This document shows positions 17,043 through 25,175 of a stretch of DNA of 64,000 bases, piece by piece. The notes under the pieces are model-generated. The model was not told the DNA's origin and did no database searches. It worked only from the letters and a program-made list of their open reading frames with translations. Source of the stretch: Lachnospiraceae bacterium (GTDB lineage Bacteria > Bacillota > Clostridia > Lachnospirales > Lachnospiraceae); contig CAJTBO010000002.1 in the NCBI GenBank assembly GCA_910573755.1, forward strand, positions 1 to 64,000, in the 5' to 3' direction. The position numbers and the translations under genes were made by a program. Each line of letters starts with the position of its first letter. Within the stretch, counting starts at the first letter, position 1.

Positions 17043-18548
17043 ATGAAGTACATAGTAACATCTGGCTTTGTTCAAGAGAAAAATGTGATGGTTTTAGTTC
17101 CGAATAATTGGGATGATTACTCATATAAAACAACTTTTGAAGCAAAATATATAGAGGAAACCGGATTGGAAATTGATTTAGGAACAATCAAAGTTGGAAA
17201 AGATGGATTAGATAGTGGATGGGTAAAAGAATATTTGGAAGGTTCATTTACAGAGCTTTCTCCAGAATTTTTTTCGCTTTGGCAGTCTGCAGAGAGTTAT
17301 CAGAAGGTAAGGGAAATTGAAGAAAAATATGACTTAAATATATTTAAAAATTTAAATGATATAGCATATAATTTATTGCTGCTTAGAAAGTATGAAGAAC
17401 AGCCAGTAGTTAGGTCTTCATTGTTACGTTTTGTATCTAAACATATGTGTGTAAATCAATTTCATAGGATTTCTATGGGAGAGTCGATATTAACACCATA
17501 TCATTTTGACTATCTGGTAAAGCAGAAAGACGAATGTTTTGAAGATATAAAATTAGAATTTTCAGTTTTGCCAAATTCGTTACCACCAACAAATATACAT
17601 GCAATTATTGGAAGCAATGGAACAGGTAAAACTACTTTAATAAAAAATATGATAAAAAGTATTTGTAATGAAGATAAGTTGAGCGGCGAGTTTGTATATG
17701 CATTATCTGCTGAAAATGAATTAGGGTATTTTGAAAGCGTAATATGCGTTTCTTTTAGCCCCTTTGATAATTATTCAGATGTTGAAAGTTATAAAAATCT
17801 TAAATATATAGGAGTGCGTAAGGAATATTTTGAGGAAGGACACAGAAAAATAAATCTTCTTGATGATATTAAGAATAAATTTTTAGAAAGCTATAAAAAC
17901 TGTGTGGGCAATAAAACGAAAAGGAATGACTGGTTGGAAATAATCAAGATGTTTGGAAATGATGGAGATTATTTGTTTGGTACTTATAACTTTGCAGATA
18001 TGGTGTGCAATCAAAGTGTTTTGTCATATGAAAATACTCAAGAAATAGAAAAAATATTTGACAGTTTAAGTGCAGGACATAAAGAAGTATTATCTATTAT
18101 TACCAGGTGTATCGATCAGTTAGCAGAAAAAACAATATTGTTTTTAGATGAGCCAGAGAATCATCTTCATCCACCGCTGCTTTCAACAATGATAAGAGGA
18201 ATTTCTCAGATGTTGATAAAACGTAATGGAGTTGCAATTATATCAACACACTCTCCCATAGTATTACAGGAAATTCCCTGTTCATGTGTTTGGATTCTTA
18301 ATAGGCAAGATAAATGTTTGTTTGGAAATCGACCAGAAATAGAAACATTTGGAACTAATATTGGCGTACTCACAAATGAGGTGTTTGGGTATGAGGTGAA
18401 AAAATCAGGATTTAACATAATGCTGCAAAAAAGTGTTAATCGGTGTGATACATACCAGGAAGTGTTGGAAGAATTTAGCTATCAGTTGGGGAATGAGGCA
18501 AAAAGTATGGTACGTATTTTATTAGCTCAGAAGGAGATGAGTGATTGA
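17043..18548 (+). CDS. AAA/ABC-type ATPase, Septu PtuA-like
   Basis: A 501-residue SMC/ABC-like ATPase: Walker A GSNGTGKTT (about 190-198), signature-like LSAGHKE (342-348), Walker B ILFLDEPENHLHP (about 365-377) and an H-loop in ISTHSP (about 400-405). ATG 17043 is chosen because AGGAG lies 7 bases upstream; ATG 17037 touches that site. Its stop overlaps the start of an HNH nuclease gene. An ATPase of about 500 residues coupled to a small HNH protein is the layout of the Septu anti-phage system (PtuA-PtuB), where the ATPase controls a nuclease that attacks nucleic acid on infection. No retron reverse transcriptase is adjacent, so this is not a retron-linked form. Confidence 0.75.
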   Translation: MKYIVTSGFVQEKNVMVLVPNNWDDYSYKTTFEAKYIEETGLEIDLGTIKVGKDGLDSGWVKEYLEGSFTELSPEFFSLWQSAESYQKVREIEEKYDLNIFKNLNDIAYNLLLLRKYEEQPVVRSSLLRFVSKHMCVNQFHRISMGESILTPYHFDYLVKQKDECFEDIKLEFSVLPNSLPPTNIHAIIGSNGTGKTTLIKNMIKSICNEDKLSGEFVYALSAENELGYFESVICVSFSPFDNYSDVESYKNLKYIGVRKEYFEEGHRKINLLDDIKNKFLESYKNCVGNKTKRNDWLEIIKMFGNDGDYLFGTYNFADMVCNQSVLSYENTQEIEKIFDSLSAGHKEVLSIITRCIDQLAEKTILFLDEPENHLHPPLLSTMIRGISQMLIKRNGVAIISTHSPIVLQEIPCSCVWILNRQDKCLFGNRPEIETFGTNIGVLTNEVFGYEVKKSGFNIMLQKSVNRCDTYQEVLEEFSYQLGNEAKSMVRILLAQKEMSD

Positions 18549-19387
18549 GAAAATTAAAAATACCATCATTAGCAGGTAAAGACAAAGAGATATACATAGA
18601 GTGTGCAAGTGATTTTATTCATAACAGGAAGTATGCGGATATTGCTCTTTCGTATGTAGATGGGGTTGAAAAATGTTCAAATAAATACACAGCATATGTT
18701 CCGAAAAATATAGTTGGATTTCCGCATATTAACATTTGTGATGAAGAAAAAGAAATTATTAATAAGGTTTATGAACAAAAATTTGCACCAAAAGGTTCAA
18801 TAGGACGAAAATATTATGATAGTATAATTGGAAACGCAAAAGGCAGATGCCCGATATGCGGAGGAGGAAAGTTAAAAAATTTAGATCATTTTCTCCCTAA
18901 AAGCAAATATCCATTATTATGCGTAACACCTATAAATTTAATTCCTACTTGTAGAGATTGCAATATGGAAAAAGGCGCAACAGCAAGTGAAGATTATTAT
19001 GAGATTCCATTTCACCCATATTTAGAAATAATGAATGATGAGTGGGTTGAATGTGATTTATCCTTTTATCCTGACAAGACATTTTCAATAAAGTTTAAAA
19101 ATGGATTTGATGCATCATTAAATCCAGACATGTGGAGAAAGTATGAAGCACATATGAGAATAAATGATTTGGCTGCAACATTTAATAGTAGAGCAGAGGA
19201 GGAGTTAGAAAATATTGGGGGTATGTATAAAAAGGAATTATTAGTCTGTGGGGAAAAGGAATTAGAATTATCACTAATTGAAATGAAGGATAGTGCTGAA
19301 GAAATAGATGTTAACTCTTGGAAATCTGCATTATATAGAGCATTATTAAGAAGGAGCATTGAATTTTTTGAATGGTTAAAACTGTGA
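18545..19387 (+). CDS. HNH endonuclease, Septu PtuB-like
   Basis: A 280-residue protein with a central HNH nuclease: zinc ligands CPIC (102-105) and CRDC (136-139), LDHFLPKSKYP with Asp114-His115, and NLIPTCRDCN with Asn131. The start is TTG 18545, which overlaps the TGA of the ATPase gene, so the two are translationally coupled. The flanking regions (1-95 and 150-280) are helical and presumably bind the ATPase. By analogy with Septu this is the effector nuclease. I call it PtuB-like rather than PtuB because the assignment rests on gene pairing and motifs only. Confidence 0.75.
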   Translation: MRKLKIPSLAGKDKEIYIECASDFIHNRKYADIALSYVDGVEKCSNKYTAYVPKNIVGFPHINICDEEKEIINKVYEQKFAPKGSIGRKYYDSIIGNAKGRCPICGGGKLKNLDHFLPKSKYPLLCVTPINLIPTCRDCNMEKGATASEDYYEIPFHPYLEIMNDEWVECDLSFYPDKTFSIKFKNGFDASLNPDMWRKYEAHMRINDLAATFNSRAEEELENIGGMYKKELLVCGEKELELSLIEMKDSAEEIDVNSWKSALYRALLRRSIEFFEWLKL

Positions 19388-19475
19388 AAAGCCAAATAAA
19401 GATTTTTCAGGAAGTTCATAGGAGAATGGTTACACATTGTCTTGTTAGTCTTGGTGGTTGGTGACTAAATCATAG

Positions 19476-19694
19476 AGTATTGAATCCGGGAAAATTCCCG
19501 ATTTTTCCATAGTATCCAGTGAATTGTATGATTATGGTGTGAGTTCTTACATTGTTTTAATTGGTTCGGCATTGTTGGGAATAATATTTGTTTTTGGCGT
19601 GATGTTTTATATTAGAGATTATAAAGGGTTAAATGGGGATTGGATAGTTCTTTTTTCAATTGCAGCATTAGGATTGACATCAAAACAATATTGA
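19476..19694 (+). pseudogene. C-terminal remnant of a polytopic membrane protein
   Basis: An open frame with no credible start encodes about 72 residues ending at TGA 19692-19694. It holds two hydrophobic segments around YIVLIGSALLGIIFVFGVMF and GDWIVLFSIAALGL, as in the end of a polysaccharide polymerase or flippase, but the family cannot be named from this piece. The last codons overlap the beginning of the epimerase gene. If base 19681 were G the frame would stop at TGA 19680-19682, in a classical ATGA overlap. The rest of the gene is missing to the left, where the accessory island begins. Confidence 0.45.
19487..19507 (+). terminator. terminator-like hairpin after the HNH gene
   Basis: CGGGAA-AA-TTCCCG followed by ATTTTT lies about 100 bases past the stop of the nuclease gene and could end the island transcript. 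The frame of the membrane-protein remnant also reads through it, so it may be chance. Bases 19388-19475 hold no gene; TTAGTC and GACTAA there form a small inverted repeat resembling part of the 13.9-kb element ends. Confidence 0.4.
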
Positions 19695-20776
19695 TAACCG
19701 GAGCAGCCGGATTTATTGGAGCAAATCTGGTATTAAATCTGCTTCATGTGCTTAACGGCAGCAAAATTATTGGAATTGATAATTTAAATGACTATTATGA
19801 CCCGGCATTAAAAGATTACCGGTTGACTCTTATTGATGAACAGTCAAAGGAATCAAAAGCAGAGTTCCTTTTTGAAAGAGGGGATATTTCAGATCGCATA
19901 TTTATGGATAAGATATTTGCGGATCATAAACCCCAGATTGTTGTAAATCTTGCAGCACAGGCCGGGGTAAGATACAGCATTGCAAATCCGGATGCCTATA
20001 TCAGCTCCAATATTCAGGGATTTTATAATATTCTGGAATGCTGCAGGCACAGCTATGATGGCATATCAGAAAGGAAAGAGAAAAGTGAGGAAAATGCCGA
20101 AAAATATAAAGGGGTGGAGCATTTGGTTTATGCCTCTTCATCTTCTGTATATGGTGGAAATCAGAAGGTGCCTTTTGAAGAGACGGATTTTGTGGACAGG
20201 CCTGTAAGTCTGTATGCTGCAACAAAGAAAAGTAATGAATTACTGGCATACAGTTATGCCAAGCTGTATGATATACCATGTACCGGACTGAGATTTTTTA
20301 CAGTTTATGGACCTGCCGGAAGACCGGACATGTTTTATTTTTCGGCGACGCAGAAACTGCTTCGGGGTGAGAAGATTCAAATTTTTAATTTTGGAAACTG
20401 CAGGCGGGACTTCACATATATTGATGATATTGTGGAAGGCGTGCGGCGTGTTATGGAGGAAGCGCCCGAGCGGGGGATTGGCGGGGATGGCCTGCCGGTT
20501 CCGCCATATAGTATTTACAATATTGGAAACAATAATCCGGAAAATTTGTTGGATTTTGTTCGGATATTGCAGGAAGAACTGGTGAGGGCAAAAATTCTTC
20601 CGAAAGATTTCGACTTCGATGCTCATAAAGAACTTGTTGCTATGCAGCCGGGAGACGTACCGGTAACTTATGCGGATACTTCTGCGCTGGAGAGGGATTA
20701 CGGGTATAAACCGGATACGGATCTGAGGACGGGACTCAGAAGGTTTGCTGAGTGGTATGCGGAATTTTATAAATGA
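19640..20776 (+). CDS. UDP-glucuronate 4-epimerase, start codon altered
   Basis: An extended short-chain dehydrogenase that interconverts UDP-glucuronate and UDP-galacturonate. The body begins IKTILITGAAGFIGANL, then GIDNLNDYYDPALKDYRL, the segment typical of this epimerase group. It continues with ASSSSVYGGN and the catalytic Tyr and Lys of YAATKKSNE, then FFTVYGPAGRPDMFYF. Relatives start at MKTILITG, but that codon here is ATC (19679-19681). AGGA at 19670 would fit such a start. The nearest in-frame alternative is TTG 19640, adding 13 foreign residues, and TTG 19691 would cut into the NAD loop. Expression may therefore be reduced. The UDP-glucose dehydrogenase that makes its substrate lies 0.5 kb downstream. 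Confidence 0.8.
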   Translation: MDSSFFNCSIRIDIKTILITGAAGFIGANLVLNLLHVLNGSKIIGIDNLNDYYDPALKDYRLTLIDEQSKESKAEFLFERGDISDRIFMDKIFADHKPQIVVNLAAQAGVRYSIANPDAYISSNIQGFYNILECCRHSYDGISERKEKSEENAEKYKGVEHLVYASSSSVYGGNQKVPFEETDFVDRPVSLYAATKKSNELLAYSYAKLYDIPCTGLRFFTVYGPAGRPDMFYFSATQKLLRGEKIQIFNFGNCRRDFTYIDDIVEGVRRVMEEAPERGIGGDGLPVPPYSIYNIGNNNPENLLDFVRILQEELVRAKILPKDFDFDAHKELVAMQPGDVPVTYADTSALERDYGYKPDTDLRTGLRRFAEWYAEFYK

Positions 20777-20989
20777 TACGATTACTGATGAACATTGATG
20801 TCTGCTGTAATGTTGAAAAGTAAATTTTTATTGATGATTCAGATAAAAGGTGAGGATGATCTCTCATTCGGAATGCTTATCCGGGTATCTTTACTGAGAA
20901 GGATCGAATGCTTCCGTTCGTTCTGGCAAAAACTCATCAGATGGCAGGAAGTATGTATTGAGGAAGTGAAAAGATAAAGAAATCCGGGC
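20777..20989. other. short intergenic stretch, possibly degraded coding DNA
   Basis: No convincing gene. A frame from 20795 to 20977 (60 codons) has no good ribosome site. A second frame in the same stretch ends in a plausible-looking peptide (RNAYPGIFTEKDRMLPFVLA) but is closed by a stop just upstream. The two overlapping frames suggest a decayed gene end. Confidence 0.25.
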
Positions 20990-21018
20990 TTTACACTTTT
21001 GGGCAAGACAGCTATAAT
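20990..21018 (+). promoter_or_regulatory. near-consensus sigma-A promoter
   Basis: TTTACA (20990-20995), 17 bases, then TATAAT (21013-21018). It drives the 47-residue gene at 21071 and probably the UDP-glucose dehydrogenase after it, which frees the latter from transcription upstream. Confidence 0.8.
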
Positions 21019-21070
21019 GAAGACAGAGAGAATAAAATTTTATTTATATATAACAAAGGTGGTGGAATAG

Positions 21071-21214
21071 ATGGCAATGACAAACAAACAGTTTCAGGGT
21101 TTTATCCGGCTCGCTTTGGAATTGATTGATCATGCTTTGATAAAATCACCGGATAACGAAGATTTACAAAAATTAAAGGATATTTTTCAATCTATGCTGG
21201 AAGATGGAAATTGA
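21071..21214 (+). CDS. 47-residue protein of unknown function
   Basis: A small gene running from ATG 21071 to TGA 21212-21214, preceded by AAAGGTGGTGG and a near-consensus promoter 53 bases upstream. The peptide begins MAMTNKQFQGFIRLALELID and is predicted to be two amphipathic helices joined by a KSPDNEDLQ turn, cytosolic, with no membrane segment. It ends 61 bases before the dehydrogenase start, so the two are likely co-transcribed. I do not know its function; a helical dimer or regulatory microprotein is possible. Confidence 0.65.
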   Translation: MAMTNKQFQGFIRLALELIDHALIKSPDNEDLQKLKDIFQSMLEDGN

Positions 21215-21275
21215 TGTAAGTAATGGCATTTAAAAGGCTATGTTTACATTCTTTGGTGAGAAAGGACATAGTTAT

Positions 21276-22538
21276 ATGGAAACAGTCAGCAATAACAAAT
21301 ATACGATCGCGGTAGCCGGAACAGGCTATGTGGGACTGTCTATTGCAACTTTATTAAGTCAGCACAATAAAGTATATGCGGTGGACATCATACCGGAAAA
21401 GGTCGAATTGATCAATCAGCGGAAATCTCCGATCCAGGATGAATATATCGAAAAGTATCTGGCAGAGAAGGAGCTTGACCTGACAGCCACGCTGGATGCG
21501 GAAACAGCTTATACAGACGCGGATTTTGTAGTGGTGGCGGCGCCGACAAACTATGACTCCAGAAAAAACCACTTTGATACCTCCGCGGTGGAGACAGTCA
21601 TTAAACTGGTGATTCAGTACAATCCTGACGCAGTTATAGTGATCAAGTCAACGATTCCGGTGGGCTATACCGCATCTGTGAGAGAAAAGCTTCACTGTGA
21701 TAATATTATTTTCAGTCCGGAATTTTTGCGGGAGAGCAGGGCCCTCTATGATAATTTATATCCGAGCCGTATTATAGTCGGCACAGATACACAGAATGCG
21801 AGGCTTGTAAAAGCGGCGAATACTTTTGCGCAGCTTTTGCAGGAGGGAGCAATAAAAGAAGACATCGATACGCTGATCATGGGATTTACGGAGGCGGAGG
21901 CGGTGAAACTTTTTGCCAATACTTATCTGGCGCTGCGGGTCAGCTATTTTAACGAACTGGATACTTATGCGGAGACGAAAGGATTAAATACCCGGGAGAT
22001 CATCAAGGGTGTATGTCTGGATCCGCGTATCGGTATGCATTACAACAATCCATCCTTCGGATACGGCGGATACTGCCTGCCGAAAGATACAAAGCAGTTA
22101 CTGGCAAATTATGCGGATGTGCCCCAGAATATGATGTCCGCTATCGTGGAAAGCAACCGGACCAGAAAGGATTTTATTGCGGACCGGGTTCTGGCGATGG
22201 CAGGATATTATGATTATGAAAATGATACTGCCTTTGACAGCAGCAAGGAAAAAGCTGTTGTTATCGGTGTATACAGACTGACGATGAAGATGGGCAGCGA
22301 TAATTTCCGGCAGAGTTCCATACAGGGAGTGATGAAGCGGATCAAGGCAAAAGGTGCGGCAGTTGTTATTTATGAGCCGACCCTGGAAGACGGCAGTACA
22401 TTTTTCGGAAGCAGGGTGATCCATGATCTGGACGAGTTTAAGGAGCAGTGTGACGCGATCATTGCCAACAGGTATGACAGTTCTCTGAATGATGTGAAAG
22501 AGAAAGTATATACAAGGGATATTTTCGGGAAAGATTAA
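21276..22538 (+). CDS. UDP-glucose 6-dehydrogenase
   Basis: A 420-residue nucleotide-sugar dehydrogenase that oxidises UDP-glucose to UDP-glucuronate with two NAD. It shows the N-terminal dinucleotide loop AGTGYVGLS (about 14-22), [33 protein letters not shown], and the active-site segment [14 protein letters not shown] with the catalytic Cys. ATG 21276 with AAAGGA upstream is preferred to an in-frame ATG at 21240. Together with the epimerase at 19.7 kb it gives the UDP-GlcA and UDP-GalA branch of the locus. Family members oxidising UDP-ManNAc are less similar at these motifs. Confidence 0.88.
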   Translation: METVSNNKYTIAVAGTGYVGLSIATLLSQHNKVYAVDIIPEKVELINQRKSPIQDEYIEKYLAEKELDLTATLDAETAYTDADFVVVAAPTNYDSRKNHFDTSAVETVIKLVIQYNPDAVIVIKSTIPVGYTASVREKLHCDNIIFSPEFLRESRALYDNLYPSRIIVGTDTQNARLVKAANTFAQLLQEGAIKEDIDTLIMGFTEAEAVKLFANTYLALRVSYFNELDTYAETKGLNTREIIKGVCLDPRIGMHYNNPSFGYGGYCLPKDTKQLLANYADVPQNMMSAIVESNRTRKDFIADRVLAMAGYYDYENDTAFDSSKEKAVVIGVYRLTMKMGSDNFRQSSIQGVMKRIKAKGAAVVIYEPTLEDGSTFFGSRVIHDLDEFKEQCDAIIANRYDSSLNDVKEKVYTRDIFGKD

Positions 22539-22546
22539 GATTTTGC

Positions 22547-22575
22547 TTTACTCTTTTCGTGGAATTTACTATAAT
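22547..22575 (+). promoter_or_regulatory. probable promoter
   Basis: TTTACT (22547-22552), 17 bases, then TATAAT (22570-22575), starting 9 bases after the dehydrogenase stop and about 80 bases before the next gene. It probably transcribes the 22.65-kb gene and possibly the ATPase/helicase module. Confidence 0.65.
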
Positions 22576-22652
22576 GAGCGTATGATATATGGAAATTGCA
22601 GAACGGGAGTTAAGAGGCCTTTGGAATCCAATTGAATCCGGAGAATAAGGAA

Positions 22653-22982
22653 TTGGGGAAATCGACCCGTTCTAAAATACAAGTATATATGGATAAAAAG
22701 GTTTCAGAAACGGGAGATAGGGATTTATTTATGGAAAAACAAATGCAGGAAACAACACTGGAGGATTGCATTCAAAAAGCAATGCTGCTTGGAAAGCCCA
22801 ATACACCGAGACAATTAGTGGCATATGATTTAATGCTGAATTTACCCGCAGGCGATATCGATACGGAACTGGAGAGAAGAAAAGCCCGGGAAGAATTTGA
22901 GAAAGAGGGGATTTCTGAAGAAGAAAGAAAATACATAGAGGCAAAACTGTATGTTCTGGAATTGATGGATAAATACAGGTGA
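22653..22982 (+). CDS. unknown small charged protein
   Basis: About 109 residues, highly charged and predicted helical, with no signal or membrane segment. TTG 22653 has GGAGAATAAGG before it; TTG 22632 and ATG 22689 are in-frame alternatives, so the start is uncertain. A central AMLLGKPNTPRQLVAYDLML is followed by a long Glu/Lys-rich helix. I do not recognise the family. It follows its own promoter and ends about 100 bases before the coiled-coil gene of the ATPase/helicase module, so it could be an accessory part of that module. Confidence 0.5.
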   Translation: MGKSTRSKIQVYMDKKVSETGDRDLFMEKQMQETTLEDCIQKAMLLGKPNTPRQLVAYDLMLNLPAGDIDTELERRKAREEFEKEGISEEERKYIEAKLYVLELMDKYR

Positions 22983-23011
22983 ACTGACAGATATTTGAAT
23001 CATGCTCTTAC

Positions 23012-23036
23012 GGAACGCGCAGTAAATGCGCATTCC
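23012..23036 (+). other. hairpin in the leader of the coiled-coil gene
   Basis: GGAA and GCGCA pair with TGCGC and TTCC around a GTAAA loop, with one C-A mismatch, giving a nine-pair stem. No T-run follows, so it is not a typical terminator. It lies about 50 bases before ATG 23084 and may affect translation or mRNA stability. Confidence 0.35.
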
Positions 23037-23083
23037 CGACCCATGAAAAGTAACGAAATCCATACAGAAGAGGAATATTGATC

Positions 23084-23854
23084 ATGAATTATGAAGAGTT
23101 ATACGGCAGCCTGCAGAATCTGGAAAAAGAGTTAAAGGATAAACAGTCCGCGGCGCAGAAGCAATATAAAAACGCAGTTAAAAACACGGAGGCAGGCGAT
23201 ATCAAGAGTCTTTCCAAAAATCTGGAAATGCTGGCAGCCCTGCTTTCCGAACAGAAAAACATTGTTGAAGATCTGAAACGGGACGTGGAAGGCTTTGATG
23301 CGAAGCATTATTTTGAAAGCGGTGATTTTGCCGGACAGCTTCTGGAGATCTGCGGAGAAAAGGGAATCGATGTGCAGGGGGAATACCCGTCCTATGAAAT
23401 GTTTCCCTATAAGGTAAAGATCGATGCGGAAAACCAGGACGTTTATGTGGATAAGAAGCGGATACCCTGTGTGAGGCCTGCAGAACTGGCAAAGCAGATC
23501 AAATTTGGCCAGGATAAGCTGAATAAAGCATCTTTTAATGCTCAGAGTTTTTTGAATGAACTTGCCGAGGCTTATGATCTTTTGACAGTGAAGGGGAAGA
23601 AGGCACCGAGTGCTGATCTGTATCTGACAGATCTGTATAAACTTATGGTGCCGATGGCGCGTTCGCGGAAGGAGTATGATATTCAGAGTTTTGCGTTTGA
23701 TCTGGCAAGGCTGTATGCTTCTGAGATAAAGACAACGAAAGACGGGCGCTTCTATCAGTTTGGACCAAGCAGAAAGAGCAGTAAGGTGGTACGTATCCTT
23801 GACAGCGAAGGAAAGGAACTGTTTCTTTCAACCATTCGTTTTTACGAAGATTGA
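23084..23854 (+). CDS. coiled-coil protein of ATPase/helicase module
   Basis: A 256-residue soluble protein. Residues about 1-70 form a long coiled coil (MNYEELYGSLQNLEKELKDK onward). A middle domain of about 80 residues (FPYKVKIDAENQDVYVDKKR, then IKFGQDKLNKASFNAQSFLN) and a C-terminal beta-rich end (FYQFGPSRKSS) follow. ATG 23084 has GAGGAA upstream. I know no characterised relative. It is the first of four genes on the same strand: this protein, two P-loop ATPases and an SF2 helicase. It likely serves as a structural or DNA-binding subunit of that machine. Confidence 0.65.
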   Translation: MNYEELYGSLQNLEKELKDKQSAAQKQYKNAVKNTEAGDIKSLSKNLEMLAALLSEQKNIVEDLKRDVEGFDAKHYFESGDFAGQLLEICGEKGIDVQGEYPSYEMFPYKVKIDAENQDVYVDKKRIPCVRPAELAKQIKFGQDKLNKASFNAQSFLNELAEAYDLLTVKGKKAPSADLYLTDLYKLMVPMARSRKEYDIQSFAFDLARLYASEIKTTKDGRFYQFGPSRKSSKVVRILDSEGKELFLSTIRFYED

Positions 23855-24017
23855 TCGGGCGAAAACGGTAGATTTTTGATGTGACTCGTGAACGGGAAAA
23901 CTGTCTGTTATTGAATGCAAAAATAAGGCCGGAAAACAGGAATGCGTACAACAGTCCGGTTGAAGACGAAACAGATGTGAATAAACTGCATAATATTTGA
24001 GGGACAAGAGGGAGCCC

Positions 24018-25175
24018 ATGGAAAATACAAAGGATAATGGGGTGGGAATTAATTTTCTGACTGATTTTCTGACTGAAAAATATATACAGGAATATATAGC
24101 GCACGGCGGGAGTAAGATAAAATTTGTGACCGGCTGCACGGGAAGCGGAAAGACCTATCTGCTTCGTTTTATGTGCACGAAGGCACAGGAGAATAACTAC
24201 CGCCCTGTCTTTTTTTCTGCAAAAAATATCTGGCTCCATGATTTTAAGGAAATTTATCTGGAGATCCTGCGGCAGTGCGGATTGATGGAGTGCCTGAAGG
24301 GCTGTGCGGAGAGGCTGGTCCGGAATATGGGGTATGAGCCTTCGGAGATTCCGGAGGATCGGACATTTATAGATTATCTGGCACAGGAGAACATGAGCGA
24401 TGCGCTGAACCGGCGCGAGATCCGCACACAGCTAAAAGAGATGTTTCTGGATGATCCGCTGCTGGATAATAATTTTGCACTGGCGTGCAGTATGCTGACA
24501 GGAAGTATTTTGGGGTATCCTGTTCTGGAAGACCAGAGCAGGGATCTGCTGCTTGGCTGGATATCCGGGGACAGGACTGTAAAACTGACACAGCTCCGTT
24601 CGCTCGGGATGTCGCCCTCCAGAATCACAAAATATAATGCGAGGCATATGCTCCGTTCGCTGGCGGAGGTTGTCCGCATCGGCGGATATTCCGGTCTGTT
24701 TATCGCCATAGATGATCTGGAGATCCTGATCAGCAGATCCAGTCTGGAAGAGATCCATTATACAAAAATGAAGCGGGAAGACACTTATGAAAGTTTCCGT
24801 GAGTTGATAGATGATATAGATTCTTTACATAATATCATGTTTTTGTGCAGTTTTGACCGTGCGCTTTTAGATGATGAAAATGCAGGCATCAAGTCCTATC
24901 AGGCGCTCTGGATGCGGATTCAGAATGAAGTGTCGGGGAAGCGTTTTAACCGTTTTTCCGATCTGATCGATTTAGACCTGCTGGCTTATCAGGAATATAC
25001 ACCGGCTGTCCTTGTTTCCATGTCGGAGGCTTTTGCAGATAAAGTGCAGTCACGGCATATTCTGCCGATAGATGAGACACAGGCGAAGGAGATTTTATCC
25101 CGGGCGCATCTTGGCGGAGTCGGTGTCCCGGAACTGATCCGCAATGTAACGATAGGAGGTGGCACCCATGCATGA
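24018..25175 (+). CDS. DUF2791-type P-loop ATPase 1
   Basis: A 385-residue ATPase with Walker A TGCTGSGKT (about 38-46) and Walker B LFIAIDDLEIL (about 227-237), in the DUF2791/BrxD-like part of the STAND/AAA superfamily. ATG 24018 follows GAGGGAG; an upstream in-frame TTG (23997) would add seven residues. It overlaps the next ATPase gene by 8 bases, so the two are translationally coupled and probably form a heteromer. In BREX-type systems such ATPases work with helicases in phage exclusion; here no BREX methylase or phosphatase is present. The role as a defence or DNA-handling ATPase is inferred. Confidence 0.7.
   Translation: MENTKDNGVGINFLTDFLTEKYIQEYIAHGGSKIKFVTGCTGSGKTYLLRFMCTKAQENNYRPVFFSAKNIWLHDFKEIYLEILRQCGLMECLKGCAERLVRNMGYEPSEIPEDRTFIDYLAQENMSDALNRREIRTQLKEMFLDDPLLDNNFALACSMLTGSILGYPVLEDQSRDLLLGWISGDRTVKLTQLRSLGMSPSRITKYNARHMLRSLAEVVRIGGYSGLFIAIDDLEILISRSSLEEIHYTKMKREDTYESFRELIDDIDSLHNIMFLCSFDRALLDDENAGIKSYQALWMRIQNEVSGKRFNRFSDLIDLDLLAYQEYTPAVLVSMSEAFADKVQSRHILPIDETQAKEILSRAHLGGVGVPELIRNVTIGGGTHA

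Noticed and set aside
4690-19500. integrative element with integrase or insertion sequence
   Set aside because: No integrase, recombinase or transposase gene and no tRNA attachment site is visible at the island edges.
20795-20977. 60-codon gene before the 47-residue gene
   Set aside because: It has no ribosome site, its composition is odd, and a competing frame in the same stretch looks equally coding. It is better read as degraded sequence.
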